Below are positions 1-12,140 of a DNA stretch of 64,000 nt, piece after piece (the stretch's first letter is position 1; every line of letters begins with the position of its first letter). The notes under the pieces were generated by a model, which was not told the origin of the DNA, did no database searches, and was given only the letters and a program-made list of their open reading frames with translations. The position numbers and the translations under genes are program-made. Source of the stretch: Artemisia argyi (lineage: Eukaryota; Streptophyta; Magnoliopsida; Asterales; Asteraceae); contig CM060697.1 of assembly GCA_030686995.1 (NCBI GenBank), positions 109,190,706-109,254,705 on the forward strand. Direction: 5' to 3'.

Positions 1-659
1 GGTTCTTGTTCATTCATGTTCTCAATAAGATTCTATAGAACTCACAATAAAACAAATAAATAAAATACATGATATTCATTTTTGTTTAGTATCACATATA
101 ATTTTCAGACATAGCAGGGACGGAACTTAAAAGGGACCATGAGTGGTTGTGACCCTCCTAAAATTTTTGACCCTATCTATATTTTATTTCCTTTTATTTT
201 TAGTTTTAGTCATGTTTAAAAAACAATTTTCAGCGTACTATATATCAGTCCTCCTAAAATACATACTTTATAAGTTGTCTTTTCATAAAAAAATGTTCAA
301 AGTTCCATCGCTGAAACATAGATGAACAAAACGAGCAGATTATCGAACATAAATGGATTTATGAGACAAGTTGTTGTGTTGGTTTAAAGAAACACAAAAT
401 ATTGCTATTGTTTATATTCAACATTACATAAATGATCTTGACTAGTATCAAAATATTGCTTACGTAATAGGGGTCAAGTTGAAGTGAGTTACATTTTTAT
501 TTTATTTTTTGGTTTAAACCCATTCTGGCCTTTGAACCACCATTTGAACCCCTCTCCAAAGCTATAGAACCACAATATGAAGCCCTTTTGAAGCATCACC
601 CTTTCCCTACATAAACTTCCAAATTCAAATCAAGGTTTAACCTATTCTAGGGAGACAAG
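1..659. other. Upstream flank, no gene seen
   Basis: A+T-rich non-coding sequence with no coding potential that I can support. The last part presumably holds the promoter and 5' UTR of the Pcc1 gene starting at 660, but no clear TATA box decides a transcription start. Confidence 0.5.
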
Positions 660-2935
660 ATGGAGGCTTCTGCAGTCGAAACAACAGATGCCCGATGGGA
701 GTTCACCTGGTGAGTAGTCACTATCTCTTAATTAATTAATTCTACCTTCACTTCTTTCATGTTAATCGGGTGGTTCGGATTGGTTTGGGTCAAGTTCGGT
801 TTGGATATTGGGTGGTCATAAATTTTCTTCAATACCGAATAACCCCGTTAAACCGAAACCTGGCCGTTTGAACACCCCTAAGTCTCTAATTATTACTAGT
901 ATACTATAACGGTACCCGCGCAATCGGCGGCGGGTTGCGTTATTCGGTTACACATTTAGTTGTCTCAATTATTGTTTAATTGCTTTATAAGTAGAGATGG
1001 CTAAGCCAAATAATTTTAGTTTGAACTACCAATCTGCTTCCTAACAAACTTCCTAACCAACGTGCATCCTAACCAACTAATTTTGAAATCCTTCCATAAT
1101 AAGCAAGTAAAAGTCTCAATTTTAAGCCTTTCTAATTATACAATAGTCCCAAATGCATTATATACTAGTATAGATATAGATATAGATAAATAAGATTGTG
1201 CTTATCTTTATAAGGTATTCAGCAAGTAATCATGGTTGCAAACAACGCTAGGCGCTAGTCCACTACCTTGTAGCTTGTAATCGGATTGGAACTTTATATA
1301 TCAATTTCGAAACTAAACGTTTGACATGTTGATAGGACCATAGAAATATGCTTGGAAAAACCAACCAAATTGCTCAAATACTTCAAACCGAGTTTTGGCT
1401 GAGCTAACCCCAAATTTTGACCGAGTTTTGACCAAATATGACTTGAGTTTTGACCTTGTAGTGAGTAATCGGCAATTACTCGCTGATTACTCAGCCTTGT
1501 AGCCCTTGTTTTGCAACACTGCAAGTAATTCGTATTTATACCATGAAGATTGCTACCTTTGCATTTTACTAAGTAATGTTTCTATCTAAATTTTTTTTAT
1601 TTTCTCATTTGCGTCGTTATAAGAATTGATCATGATTGACTTGGGTGAGTTGGGTCAATATGATTCTCTAATCTGTCATTATCAGAGTGTAATATAATGA
1701 ATACTACTGGTATATAGTCACTTGCATCCATTAGCTATGTGATTGTCATAGATCATGTGCTTAAAGTTATAACTATTTATTAGGTTAAGTGTAACGGTGG
1801 TGGAATGAGCACAGGTGTAATGGGATGGGTAACAAGTTGGAAACAGGTTATTTTTGTTAAGGTATACTCTGACTGTTTTACTTGTATCATGTGTGATTAC
1901 AAAAAACCATATTATGAATTATTGAATATGACGGTTTAGAAGATTGCATGCTGTATAAATACGCTTGGGGCAACTTTCACTCATTTGACTCATTTCTTTT
2001 TAAGTCTAATTTGTTTATTTCACCCATTTTAACCATTGGAGATAAACATGACTCTAGTCAGTCAATCGAAATGACCACGTCTAGTTATGTCCGGGGAACT
2101 AGTACTCTGAAGTCAGTAATCATTGAAAATTGAGATAGAAAGAACTATTAAAATGAAGCTGTTAAGTAGCAACGTATGTAAATGATACAAAACTTACGAC
2201 TTGCTAGTAATTTCCCACATTCGAACAGCAAAATGTTGACCTTCTATGAAATTTATGTACAAGATCTCATTATAAGATGTTTTCTGCAGTGATTTGGAAG
2301 TAGATTACAAGTCTGAGGAAAAGGCTAACATAATATATTCATCGCTTGCTGTTGACAAAGAGGTGTGATCTCGTGACCATTCGTTCCATTAATTAAACAT
2401 TACATAACAGCTGCTTATTACTAAAATGGTCATATTTCTTTTTTCAGCTTCAGCCGGATAAAGTGAGGCGGGTGATGTCCGTTGTTGATGGAAAACTTTC
2501 AGTGTTAGTTTTTCCTCCCTCTTAGATAGCATATCGTAATTTGTTTACTGTTGTCTGGGGATGTACATTATCTGACTGTTCTCTTACAAGCTGCCTGGTG
2601 AATGTTGATATAGATGGTGATCTTGTTATCTTTTTTTTTCTTTGACTTAAGATAATGCGTTGGCCAAGTAATTGCACATTTTCGTGATGTCCCATCTAAG
2701 CATCTATAATCCCCACAAATGAAAATGCTAAATTACTCTACTTAACATGGGTGTTTCAAAGTTTGTGTCGTCTCTATGATCTTGCACCTTATTTATATTT
2801 CTTGAATTTTGTTAAAGGCATTTTGAAGCGGTTGAAGCGAGATTTCTTCGTGCATCTTATAGTGCCTTTGTGGATGTCTTAACGCTAGCAACAAAAACAA
2901 TTGAACAATTCAGTGAGGGCTTGGAGCTCCAATAA
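660..2935 (+). CDS. PCC1: KEOPS/EKC complex subunit Pcc1 (LAGE3-like)
   Basis: Four exons join in frame: 660-709, 2290-2362, 2448-2503 and 2818-2935, giving 98 residues. Donors are GTGAGT, GTGTGA and GTTAGT, and all acceptors are AG. The product starts MEASAVETTDARWEF, carries the Pcc1-type block LQPDKVRRVMSVVDGKLSVH in the middle, and ends in the amphipathic helix FVDVLTLATKTIEQF. Length and layout fit the Pcc1/CTAG/LAGE3 family, the small dimerising subunit of the KEOPS complex, which makes t6A at position 37 of ANN-decoding tRNAs. The start is the only ATG that opens this frame before the first splice site. Intron 1 (710-2289) hosts a Helitron-like and a hAT-like element. The gene converges on the ABIL gene, with a decayed ABIL fragment just beyond its stop codon. 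Family assignment is by recalled similarity; exon 1 is the least certain part. Confidence 0.85.
896..1174 (-). mobile_element. Short non-autonomous Helitron-like element
   Basis: Read on the minus strand it starts TCTATACTAGTATA (1174 downward) and ends in CTAG (899-896), with a GC-rich imperfect hairpin at 915-934 about ten bases before the end. These are the usual plant Helitron termini: 5' TC, 3' hairpin plus CTRR. It has no coding capacity and lies in intron 1 of the Pcc1 gene. Confidence 0.45.
1231..1521. mobile_element. hAT-like MITE with 8-bp target duplication
   Basis: Flanked by a perfect 8-bp direct repeat CAAGTAAT at 1223-1230 and 1522-1529. The ends are inverted: CATGGTTGCAAACAA on the left and CAGTGTTGCAAAACAA in reverse complement on the right. 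The 291-bp interior reiterates words such as TTGTAG, GTAATCGG and GATTACTC in both orientations. No coding capacity. An 8-bp target duplication is typical of the hAT superfamily. Confidence 0.7.
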
Positions 2936-2971
2936 CAAAACGCATAGTTTTGTGATACATGATCACTCTTT

Positions 2972-3705
2972 TCGCTTCAAGTTTCTGTAATCTCAATTGG
3001 TAAACATATGACTGTAGGATTTCAGTGGCTTGTTTTATACATAGCATGAGATTTGGATTTTGGGACATTATGTGTTGTCTGCCTCTAAATTATAATCCTT
3101 TAAATGCATAATGATCATTTGTTTAATTGTGGATTGATCTAAACAATAATATAGTAAAACTGATTTCTGAACATTAAACATGATGCTATATTATGACCAG
3201 ATCAAATTCACAATTAAACAACTCGGCTTAGAATTTTTGAAATTTTATGTTCAAAGCTAAATTTTTTTATCATATAATTTCTGCTTGAACAAGAAGACAA
3301 TAATCACCGAAAAGCTTTTCAGGCAAAATTTCACTTAGTTAGCTTTAAGCACATGAGTTGCTCATAAATAATTGTATAGTGTCATTTCTACAACTTTTGT
3401 TTCCGTTTCAGCTGGTGATCTAATTATTGTTTCCAAATATCATACAATCACTTTTAAATCACACATCCAAACACCCTTAAATTATGACGGAATGCATAAG
3501 CACCCGTTGTATACTTGTATACATGATACTTGAAGCTCTTTTTCTGAAAGTACAACCATCTCTTCATATTAAAGTTCATACAGTTAACATGACAGAGCAC
3601 CCAAGTGCTCTCATGTACTGACTAGAAATTTGATGGCATTATATTTTAAGAAATTGACATTCCTGCACCAGGAACCAAAAAGGTAATTTGATGTGGAGAT
3701 ACACC
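2972..3705 (-). pseudogene. Truncated decayed copy of the neighbouring ABIL gene
   Basis: Two collinear blocks match the ABIL gene downstream. Bases 2972-3340 resemble 4124-4440, the ABIL 3' flank, and 3350-3400 resemble the last exon-9 codons around 4450-4490. Bases 3400-3705 resemble 6130-6440, which is intron 3, exon 3 and the exon-3 acceptor side. Exons 4-8 and most of exon 9 are missing, so about 1.7 kb was lost. The exon-3 part has small indels and no open frame. The fragment overlaps the likely 3' UTR of the Pcc1 gene. This looks like a partial tandem duplication followed by internal deletion and decay. Confidence 0.65.
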
Positions 3706-3710
3706 ATTTA

Positions 3711-3923
3711 GGGGGTGTTTATTTTTTTTGTTAGCTAAGAGATGGGTGGCGTCAATATGGGACCTATGGCTCTTAGTGTATCTTAATGGGGAGAGAAAAA
3801 CATTTTATGCCTTGTAGATATAGATGTATTAGTGGAAATAAGTGTCTTCCACACAAAAAATTAATATTATTAAATACTTGTGTGGACCCATTCCCTTAGC
3901 TAAGGGAAAAAAGAAACACCCCC
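3711..3923. mobile_element. Tourist/PIF-Harbinger-like MITE
   Basis: Terminal inverted repeats GGGGGTGTTT and AAACACCCCC are bounded by TTA at 3708-3710 and 3924-3926. Inner inverted segments (TTAGCTAAG near both ends) extend the symmetry. It is 213 bp, non-coding, and inserted directly beside the ABIL pseudogene fragment. Confidence 0.7.
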
Positions 3924-4448
3924 TTAGTCTTTTATCACTGCATGTTTTAGCAACAAGCCATAGTCTCTGCAAATTTTTCCAAAACACTTCACAACATAAA
4001 AGACGTGAGGGATCACAACGTTGAAATCCTCACAACATAAAATCTATCACTGACAGGTTGGTTGGTTTTTGACTATCCTGCCAAAAGATATACCTGGACA
4101 CTACCTACCTTAACTACCCATTTTGCTTCGAGTACTTCTGTAATCTCGTTGTGAAACAACATATGTTTGCAGGATTTCAGTTGCTTGGTTTCTAGCATAT
4201 ATTTTTTGTTACTGGGACATTCTCAGCCCAGTTGTTTAATTGTGACTTCGGTCTAAAAACGATAAAGTAAAACTGATTTCTGTAGATAAACAGATACTAT
4301 ATTACAATCACAAATTTGAAAATTCATGTTCAAGGGTAAACTGGTAAATATGAGAATAATACATTCTAACTTCTGCTCAACTAAACAATAATCAAGAAGA
4401 AGCTTATGGGGCAAATTTTCACTTGGCCTCTGTGTTGATGCATAAGAT

Positions 4449-6792
4449 TCAGTATTCATCCAAATAACTGTATAACGTGTCGTCTTTCTTAGATTTGCGT
4501 CTACTAAGCAATGCCTTGAGTAGACGCTTACTTTTGCTTGGTATCTGATCTGTATCTTTAAACGTGTCTCTATCACTGGGAAAACGCATTGAAGCTGATT
4601 TACGAGACTCTGAAAGCTACAGATGAACCAATGTGTCAAAAAGATTACACAAAACTTAAAGATCAGGCTTTAAGTTACAAATCAAGAAAAAGGTTTACGT
4701 ATGATGTCAAACTGACTACGTTTGTATTCAATATTAGTATGATTCTTTATGCTATTAAGAAGAGCATTAAGTAGATAGAACTTTTAAGTGTATTTACACC
4801 AGAAATATATTAAGTTTCGATCTAGCAAGTATTGACCTCAAACATCAAAGTGTAAGCCTTACCCTTTGTCGGCCAACTGAGTTTGGTGTTGTCGGCCTAC
4901 TGGGATTGGGAGTTGTGGGTCTTGAATTTGATCTCGAGTTGGGGGTGGTTGATCTAATAGAAAGGGAGCCAGTACGTAAAAGAGAGAATCGGCGTGGTGA
5001 AACTGATCTTTTCTCTGATTCATCATCCAAATAATCATCAGCAAGTATGCAAACAAAGTATGTGGAAAAAGGCAAAATGAACGCGTGCATACCTAGATCT
5101 TTCCTGGTCACTGCACGGTCTGCACCAGTGAAAGCAAACGATCCAGGTTGCTGTTGAACTTGTGGAGAAGGAGACGGGGATCGCCCTTTTCTACATTTTT
5201 AGTCAGTAATATTCAAGATTGGACATACAAGTTGGAAGGCATTAAAGAGGAAAAGGGAACCAAATAAAAAAATCATTTACCTGAATGAAGATGGCGAGGT
5301 TTCTTTGATAGTAGCCCGAACAGCTGTATCAAAAACAAACGTTATACTGAGATTTAAAATTATTATAGACAAGAAAGAATTTATTAATTCTTACCATTCT
5401 TGAATTCATGCCAGTCGTCTTCATCATCCAAACTGCAACCTTGGTACTTTGATTTAGTTCGAACACCACCTTGCATAGTCTCTCCAACTGAAAATCGAGT
5501 TCATTATTAGACAACAATTGTCTCTTTCCATGAGTATAATTCTATTATGAATCAAACAAAGCACAAAACCAAAAATAAAGTGTAAACTTTAATGAAACTG
5601 AAGTATTTTGATTACCGGGCAAGATGTATCTTTTATGGTACTTGGGAGTATTTATCAGTGAAGACTGCTGAGAGAGACCTTCGTGATCAAAACACCCCTG
5701 GCATACGTTTAGTCTCTGAAACACAACATTAAAGAAACAAAAATCTCAGTCCTGATGGAAATTTGCGTACATTCTGAGTGAAAAGTCATGATGGAACTAT
5801 GGTGGTGTTTTGATTTGTGTACTGAGACTGCGATCTTATTATTGCCTCATAAAAATCAGTTTTTAGTGTTTGAATTTTTAACATATCCTACTTTTGACCA
5901 AATAACCACTTCGATGCGACATCGAATGGTAAGATGAAGTCATCTGTATACCCATTTCAAACTAATTTGTGAAATTTTACTCCCGTTTGGGGGAAAAAAA
6001 ATCTCATTCTTTTCACAATTATATCACCTTAGGTCGTTTTTCTAATTGAATCGTTAAATAATCATATTTGTCAAACACTCTAAATATCTGAATATCTAAT
6101 TATCGCAACTACAAACAGCATTATAAACACTATGTTCTACAACCTTGTTTCTATAGCAGCTGGTTATCTTGTTTTGGTTATCAAATATTATATAATCACT
6201 TTCAAACAGCACATCCACAGACTCCCTTAAATAATGATGGAATGCTAAAGTACCTGTTGAATACATGTTGCTCGAAGCTCGGTTTCCGAAACTTCGTTCA
6301 CCGTTTCGCCTAAAATGTCATTCACTTTACATGAAACAGCTCCCAAGTGGTCCACTGTATTGACTAGAGCTTTGATGGCATAATCTTTTAAGGTATCCAC
6401 CACTCTGCAACAGGGACAAAAAAGTCATTTTGATGTAAATATACAACATTTTTTTTTATTTATTTTTAAACCAATCACTACTTTTCTACCAATTACTCAC
6501 AGTTGTTTCTGGTCATCATTGGTGTAAGATAATTCAAAATATTCAGCAGCCGCGTACAATTGTTTTCTCAGATTCTTCAAATCCTGAAACAAGATCAAGC
6601 ATACAACAGGATGACAATACTGCAAACAAAATGACGAAAACACCCATTGAAAAATTAACATGAAGCACGTGGATGTGATGAAATTACCTTGAGACTTTCA
6701 GAGAATAGCAAGCTTTGCTGCATAGCGATCTCATCATAGTTTGCAGGTTCCCGTTGGAACGGCAATGCAGCAGACGATGTTAGTGTCTCCAT
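4449..6792 (-). CDS. ABIL: ABI-1-like protein (ABIL), SCAR/WAVE complex subunit
   Basis: Nine exons on the minus strand: 6792-6688, 6583-6501, 6404-6254, 5715-5616, 5487-5395, 5323-5281, 5190-5093, 5014-4863 and 4616-4449. They join in frame to 330 residues, near the usual length of plant ABIL2/ABIL3. The N-terminal half has the family blocks [20 protein letters not shown] and [19 protein letters not shown]. The middle has KYHKRYILP and [21 protein letters not shown] serine/proline-rich region ([27 protein letters not shown]) follows, and the end is basic ([19 protein letters not shown]). ABI/ABIL proteins hold the WAVE/SCAR complex that activates ARP2/3 actin nucleation. The exon 8 acceptor (5015) could instead lie 12 bases further on, in the same frame. 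An AG at about 6818 just upstream of the ATG suggests a 5' UTR intron with its donor near 7627. Whether this is ABIL2 or ABIL3 is not resolved. Confidence 0.88.
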
Positions 6793-6818
6793 AGAAACAA
6801 ACCCTTTTTTTATTTCTG

Positions 6819-8137
6819 AAACAGCAACAAAAACACTATATTGTAAAAAATATCAAACAACATATCCACAACTAATTAAAAATATGTTGTTTTTTTAGAT
6901 GTTGTCTGAAGTTCTTAGAAACAATAAATCTGTAAGGCCAAATATTGTTAAAGCAGCTGCAAAAGTGAATCATGTCAAATATTCAGGCCCAAATAAATAT
7001 GAGTATAAACAATAGTAACATATGTAACAACACATGACAATATGATAGTTTAACAATACTTTGTGCAACAACTACACATAAAACAAAGTAAACATCATTC
7101 TCAAACTACATAAATGTTCCTAAAACATGAACACTATAAGAACAAACCTGGAAAAACAAAAGATACCCAAATAGAATCCTTTACATAGTAACATAAAGGG
7201 AACAAACCTCATTGGATTCTAGGAAAAGAACATCAAAAAAGAACAAAACTTTGTACCCACAATACTATGAATATGCAATTAAATTTTTAAAGAACATATG
7301 TAACATTCACACTTCATAAAGAACAAAATTCTCAAGAGCATAACATCATAACAAATACTATAAAAAATTTAAAAATTACCAGAACTATCACAATTTTGCT
7401 ACACCCAAACAAAAACCCATTATCAAAAACTCAACATTTATACCATTACACTTCAACAAGCCCCATGATGGTTCTTTAAGACTACAAGCCTCAAGAACAT
7501 AACATCAAAACAGCACCCATTACATATCTTGCATAAAGATTTAAACTTTATAAAAAATATAAACATTTCACAGCACCCAAAGAAAAACTCATAAACAAAA
7601 CACCATAAAGATTAAGAATTTGTCTGACCTGATAAACTTGGGATTAGTACCACCCACAATGCTTACACATTCATTAATATATATAAACAGACATTTCTTT
7701 AGCAGAGAATAAAAAATCATAATGTGGGTTCATTTTATAAAGTTACTATTTTAAAAAGTGACATTTTAAAAAAAGAAGTGTTTGACTAAACTAGTAGAAA
7801 AAGGACAAGAAAATTTTCAAGAAATGTTGAAAATTGTTTCTTTGGTTTTTTAGAGAGAGAAGTGATGGCATTGAGGGAAGCACGTTTGTTGGGGTTAAAA
7901 TTGTCAAAAGCTTTTATTTTAATATGTTAATATCAAAGCACAAAAAAGTCAATTCTTTTATTGTTACTTATTAAAGGCTATGACTGTTGTGATATAGTAC
8001 TTGTATTGTTTTGGTTTGTTTAGGGCCTATGTATTTAACTCATATTGTACTATGTGTTTGAAATAAGTGGAATCCTCATTTACAAGCACAACAAAAAAGT
8101 GGTTTATGTCTTTATCGTGTCTTGAATTACCTATTAC
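6819..8137. other. ABIL 5' UTR intron and upstream region
   Basis: A+T-rich sequence without coding potential. On the minus strand a CAG|GTCAGA donor near 7627 could pair with the AG near 6818 to form a 5' UTR intron of the ABIL gene. The promoter would then lie around 7.65-7.9 kb. No protein gene is seen. Confidence 0.35.
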
Positions 8138-8526
8138 GAGGGGTGTCATAAAATTCGACTCGAACCCAACCCGACCGGGTTCGGGTTAATTCGAGTCGTG
8201 TCAACTCAGGTCAAAAGTTATATTCGGGTCAACTGGGTCAACCCGAGTTCTAAACAAAGTCGGGTTCGGATATGTATTTTAGCCTTGACCTGACCCGAAC
8301 CCGAGTTGACCCGACTAAACTAACACTTTACAATGTAAAAATACTCGGGTTGAACCCAAACCCGAGTTGACCCGACCCGAGTTGACCCGAACTCGAATTG
8401 ACCCGACCCGAGTTAACCCGAGTTCTAAACAAGGTCAGATTCGGGTATGTTTTTTGGAGGCTTGACCCGAGTTGACCCGACCCGAGTTGACTCAAACCCG
8501 ACCGGGTCAACCCGAATGACAGCCCT
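8138..8526. mobile_element. hAT-like TIR element with reiterated ACCCGAGTTG word
   Basis: Flanked by the perfect direct repeat ACCTATTAC (8129-8137 and 8527-8535), 8 or 9 bp depending on the boundary. The ends are inverted: GAGGGGTGTCAT on the left, AGGGCTGTCAT in reverse complement on the right. The 389-bp interior is almost wholly built from the word ACCCGAGTTG and its reverse complement, in both orientations. The interior encodes nothing recognisable. Confidence 0.72.
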
Positions 8527-8770
8527 ACCTATTACCGAGTGTACATTTTACAAGTTTGTACAAAAGTCCATATAAAAACCGGTATAGTTTTCGCATAAAT
8601 AAAGTTTTGGGTATATGTTCTTGGGTTCTCATATGAACCTATATGCACTGTATCATCTGCTCAACTAAAAAGTTGTAGATTCAAGTCTTCTTGTAAGTAA
8701 CAGTAAAATTGTTGTGGTTTGTTAAAATGTATAATAGTTGACTTTCAAAAAAAGAAAAAAAAATGAAGCT

Positions 8771-8774
<4 letters not shown>

Positions 8775-8832
<58 letters not shown>
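8775..8832. repeat. (TA)n microsatellite
   Basis: About 29 uninterrupted TA units. Confidence 0.95.
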
Positions 8833-8836
<4 letters not shown>

Positions 8837-8862
8837 TAGAGAATAAATGCTATTGAAGATGT

Positions 8863-9021
8863 TACTTCTTCTGTATCAAAATTATTATCAGGAAACAAAA
8901 TCACAAAGTTTAATAAAAGTAAGACCATTTTAATTTTCAATCAATTAAATAGAATATTCATTCACTAAATTCTTTAGTTTTTTACTTAAAAAGAAAGTGG
9001 ACAATTATTTTGAGGCATCTC
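8863..9021. mobile_element. Stowaway-like MITE, degraded
   Basis: Its interior closely matches the Stowaway copy at 51236-51431: a shared run around ATCACAAAGTTTAATAAAA, then TTTTAATTTTCAATCA and ATTATTTTGAGGC. The terminal CTCCCTCYGTC motif is eroded, so the boundaries are approximate. Confidence 0.5.
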
Positions 9022-9188
9022 GAACATGAAATATGGATGTTAATTTTGAGATGGATGGAGTCGTTTAAACTTGAAAGTCTGTGAAAATTTCTTTAAGTAA
9101 TTGACTTGAAATTGCTAATTTTGAGAAGAATAAGCAGATAAGATGGATGAGACTTTTTATGTTAAGGTGATATGAGTAAAAGTAAAAC

Positions 9189-9640
9189 CAAGGTTTTCAA
9201 GATCGGGATCCTACCTAGAATCGTTTTCGTCTTTGCAAGATCGTGATCGTAAGATCGGATCGGGATCTTAAGATCCTGCTATATGTCATTTTCTTAATAG
9301 TTTTTGTAATATTATACAAATTTATAAATTATTATATATAATAAACACAAAAATATATGAATGTTACATTGAAATATTGTTCTAAATTATGATTATGAAA
9401 TGTTTAATAAGATTAATATGTTGTTTTTTAAATTCTACACAAAATAATCCAGAAATTTACATTTTTTTATTCGAAAAGTAGGATCGGATCGGATTAGATC
9501 TTAAGATCGTATGGTCAAGATCGGGATCCTATAAGATCTTAAGCTTTCAAAGATCCTATGTAAGATCTGGATCGTTTTTGCTTTGCAGTATCGTAAAATC
9601 GTAAGATCCTAAGATCAGGATCGGGATCCTGACAACCATG
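9189..9640. mobile_element. hAT-like TIR element, extremely GATC-rich
   Basis: Bounded by a perfect 8-bp target duplication AGTAAAAC (9181-9188 and 9641-9648). The left end CAAGGTTTTCAAGATCGG and the reverse complement of the right end, CATGGTTGTCAGGATCCC, form imperfect TIRs. Both outer parts reiterate AAGATC, GGATCC, GATCGGGATC and TAAGATCTTA many times, around an A+T-rich core. It is 452 bp and non-coding. Confidence 0.75.
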
Positions 9641-10798
9641 AGTAAAACGATTCTTAGACTCGTATATACGTGGCCTCATGAGGAATCCTAACCATTTCCG
9701 ACCATTTTTCTAACTATCCCTAAATGTGTAAGTGTAATTAATGAGATATGGATCCTAAACCTTTTGTGAAAAGGTTAGTTCACTTACCAATAGGCTACAT
9801 AAATAGTTGTAATAAACATGTAATAGCTTTGATAAGCAATAGATAGTTAGATAGCACAATGTAGGAATGGAAAGGCACATCACACCAATGGCATGCTATA
9901 GTGCATTGCGGTTTTTTTTTTTTTTTTTTTTTTGCGAGTGAGTGAGTGGTATTTTTTGTGGTATGTTACGAGACCAATATGCACCAATAACAATTCTTGC
10001 TGAAAATATGTTTTAGTTATTGTGATGTTATTGTGTGTAATGAAGTGACAGAGCAATAACTGTTATTCGCACCTAGCTCTCTCATGATAAGCAATCATAA
10101 AGATTCCTAACCTTTAATGTCGGAAAGCTAATAGTTTTTCCCATTTTAATTTAATTCAAGATAGTGTACAAAAATATGCTTTATTGATCTTGATTTAACT
10201 CTCTTGATATGTCTCATGTTTGTTACTTATATTAGATGATATTGTCAAAGATAATTGTGATTGACAAGTTTCTTTTCATTTTGTCTAACTAAACAAAATT
10301 AAGGTATATATAATCATTGATTGTTCTGTCATTTAACAATGCATTGATTTATGGATGTGGTAAAGAAGGAACATAAATGATAAAGGATTGAACACACAAA
10401 CCAATAACATACTTTTACCAAACATGGGAATGTACTACATGATTCTTTATGTCTTGTTTCTTTTCCTTTTTTACACTATATATAGAGATGTAAATATATT
10501 TTGCCAAAGAAAAACAAATCTAGGAGGATTTTTTTTTTAAGTTTGATACTCCGTAATTAACAATAATATCTTTTTTGAAGCGACTCAATTCTAACGATGT
10601 ACTCTTTTTGTTAATAAGCAAACTCGAAAATGGATCATGTGTATTAAGATCATCATATCATAAGTATAAACAAAACCAACTCAGAAAAAAAATGACATTT
10701 TTTTTACAAAATCACTTATTTGGCCCTAAATTAAAATTCTATGGTTTTATTTTTATACATTTCAAAATAAATATTGGTTTACTTAGAGATAAAATATT
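9641..10798. other. No gene seen; contains a T homopolymer
   Basis: A+T-rich sequence with a 21-nt T run at about 9913-9933. No coding region or RNA gene can be supported. Confidence 0.5.
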
Positions 10799-11117
10799 AT
10801 TGATATTATATAATATACTAAAGGGTAAGAGGTTACTGTAGCAAGCACTATGCTTGCTACAGTTTTTTTTTTTTTTTTAAGTACTAACGGTTGTTAGTTA
10901 TTTAACGGCTGTTAACTATCTTTAACATTTAAAAAAAAATGTACGCATTTTGTCTTTAATCTCAGTGGTTCACTGCAAATTTAGTCCTCAAATAATTTAC
11001 ATAAATTGTCCTTCATGTTATACATCAATTGCAAAATCAGTCCTAGGTAACTAACTTCATGTTAAGTAGCTAACGGCCACAAAAGAATTACGCAGCAACG
11101 CGCGGGTACCAAACTCG
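10799..11117 (+). mobile_element. Helitron-like non-autonomous element
   Basis: The 3' part, GCAACGCGCGGGTACC followed by AAACTCG, resembles a plant Helitron end: a GC-rich hairpin, then a CTAG-type terminus mutated to CTCG. Just inside the left side are TAATATACTAAAGGG and a perfect 29-nt hairpin. The left boundary is uncertain. Confidence 0.35.
10835..10863. repeat. Perfect hairpin followed by a T tract
   Basis: ACTGTAGCAAGCA is followed by CTA and then its exact reverse complement: 13-bp arms and a 3-nt loop. The T tract begins with the last arm base and runs about 16 nt. It sits inside the Helitron-like repeat at 10.8-11.1 kb, so it is more likely a transposon structure than a terminator. 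Confidence 0.85.
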
Positions 11118-12140
11118 TTTATACTGATTGTAGTTTAAAACAAGAGATTGCATAGTAGTAAATAGTAAGGAATTGAGAGTGATGAAAGATGACACTTCAT
11201 GTTCCTTACTTTACACTCTTACAGAAACAATCTCACATAGGTCACTACTCTATGTGTGTGGGGCTTCCACAATTTTAAATCTCTATTTGAATCAATCAAT
11301 CTCACATTAAAAAAAGAAAAAAAAAATAAAAAATTGCATATACATTCTTTCAAAGATGAATAATTACGCAATAAAATAATGAAAGAATTACATATGATTC
11401 AAACAAAATAAAACTTGATTTTAACTTGCATATAAAATACTTATTATTAGAAATTGACGTGTAAAGTGGGATGGGATCATTAATGATGAAGGGGGTGGTG
11501 TGGGGATAATGAAATGATTACGAGAAAGCACAAGGCACGCTGAATGTAAAGTTGTACAAATCGGTTGTATTTAGTTACATTTACAAATAATATTAAAATC
11601 GGGAATGTAAGCCAGTCGAGCTGAAGCCAAGCTGTGCGCGTTTAACATATGAAAAATTCAAGCTTAAGCTCGGTTTGTTTGAAGCCTTATTTAAAGTTTG
11701 AACTTAATTCAGGAGTTATTTTTAAGGCTCGAACTTAGCTCAATTTAGTTCTGAAATTCTAAAAAGATGAACTTTATACGACACTTTCAAATAAAATAGA
11801 GTATGTTTTTCATTCTTTTTCAAGATATATCTAATACCTATTTACAATATATTTATATATAAAATTATAAATTATAAGGCATATAAGTAAAAGTTCGTTT
11901 AGGCTAGTGAGCCAAATTAGACTCGATGTTTAAAGTTTAAACAAGCTTCATTAAGCTTGAATCGAGATTTTAGCGAGCCGAACTCAAGTATAAATAAGTT
12001 TGTTTGCTAAATATTACTCGGCGGTACTTGTTAGTGAAACCAAAACATATGGTTTTTCTAATATGTGTTCACTAGGCACATATTAACGTGTTAATAAAAT
12101 AAATGTTTTTGTCAATTTATATGAAAATTATGTTAAAATT
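11118..12140. other. Repeat-derived intergenic DNA
   Basis: No gene. Bases 11605-12010 look like another word-reiterating repeat, rich in AAGCTTGA, GCTCGAACTTA and GAGCCGAACT in both orientations. No convincing ends or target duplication were found. Confidence 0.4.

Noticed and set aside
4253..4639. 128-residue minus-strand open frame
   Set aside because: It reads the last ABIL exon in the wrong frame; the true frame ends [13 protein letters not shown].
8722..8940. Open frame encoding a hydrophobic YI repeat
   Set aside because: Produced by the (TA)n microsatellite.
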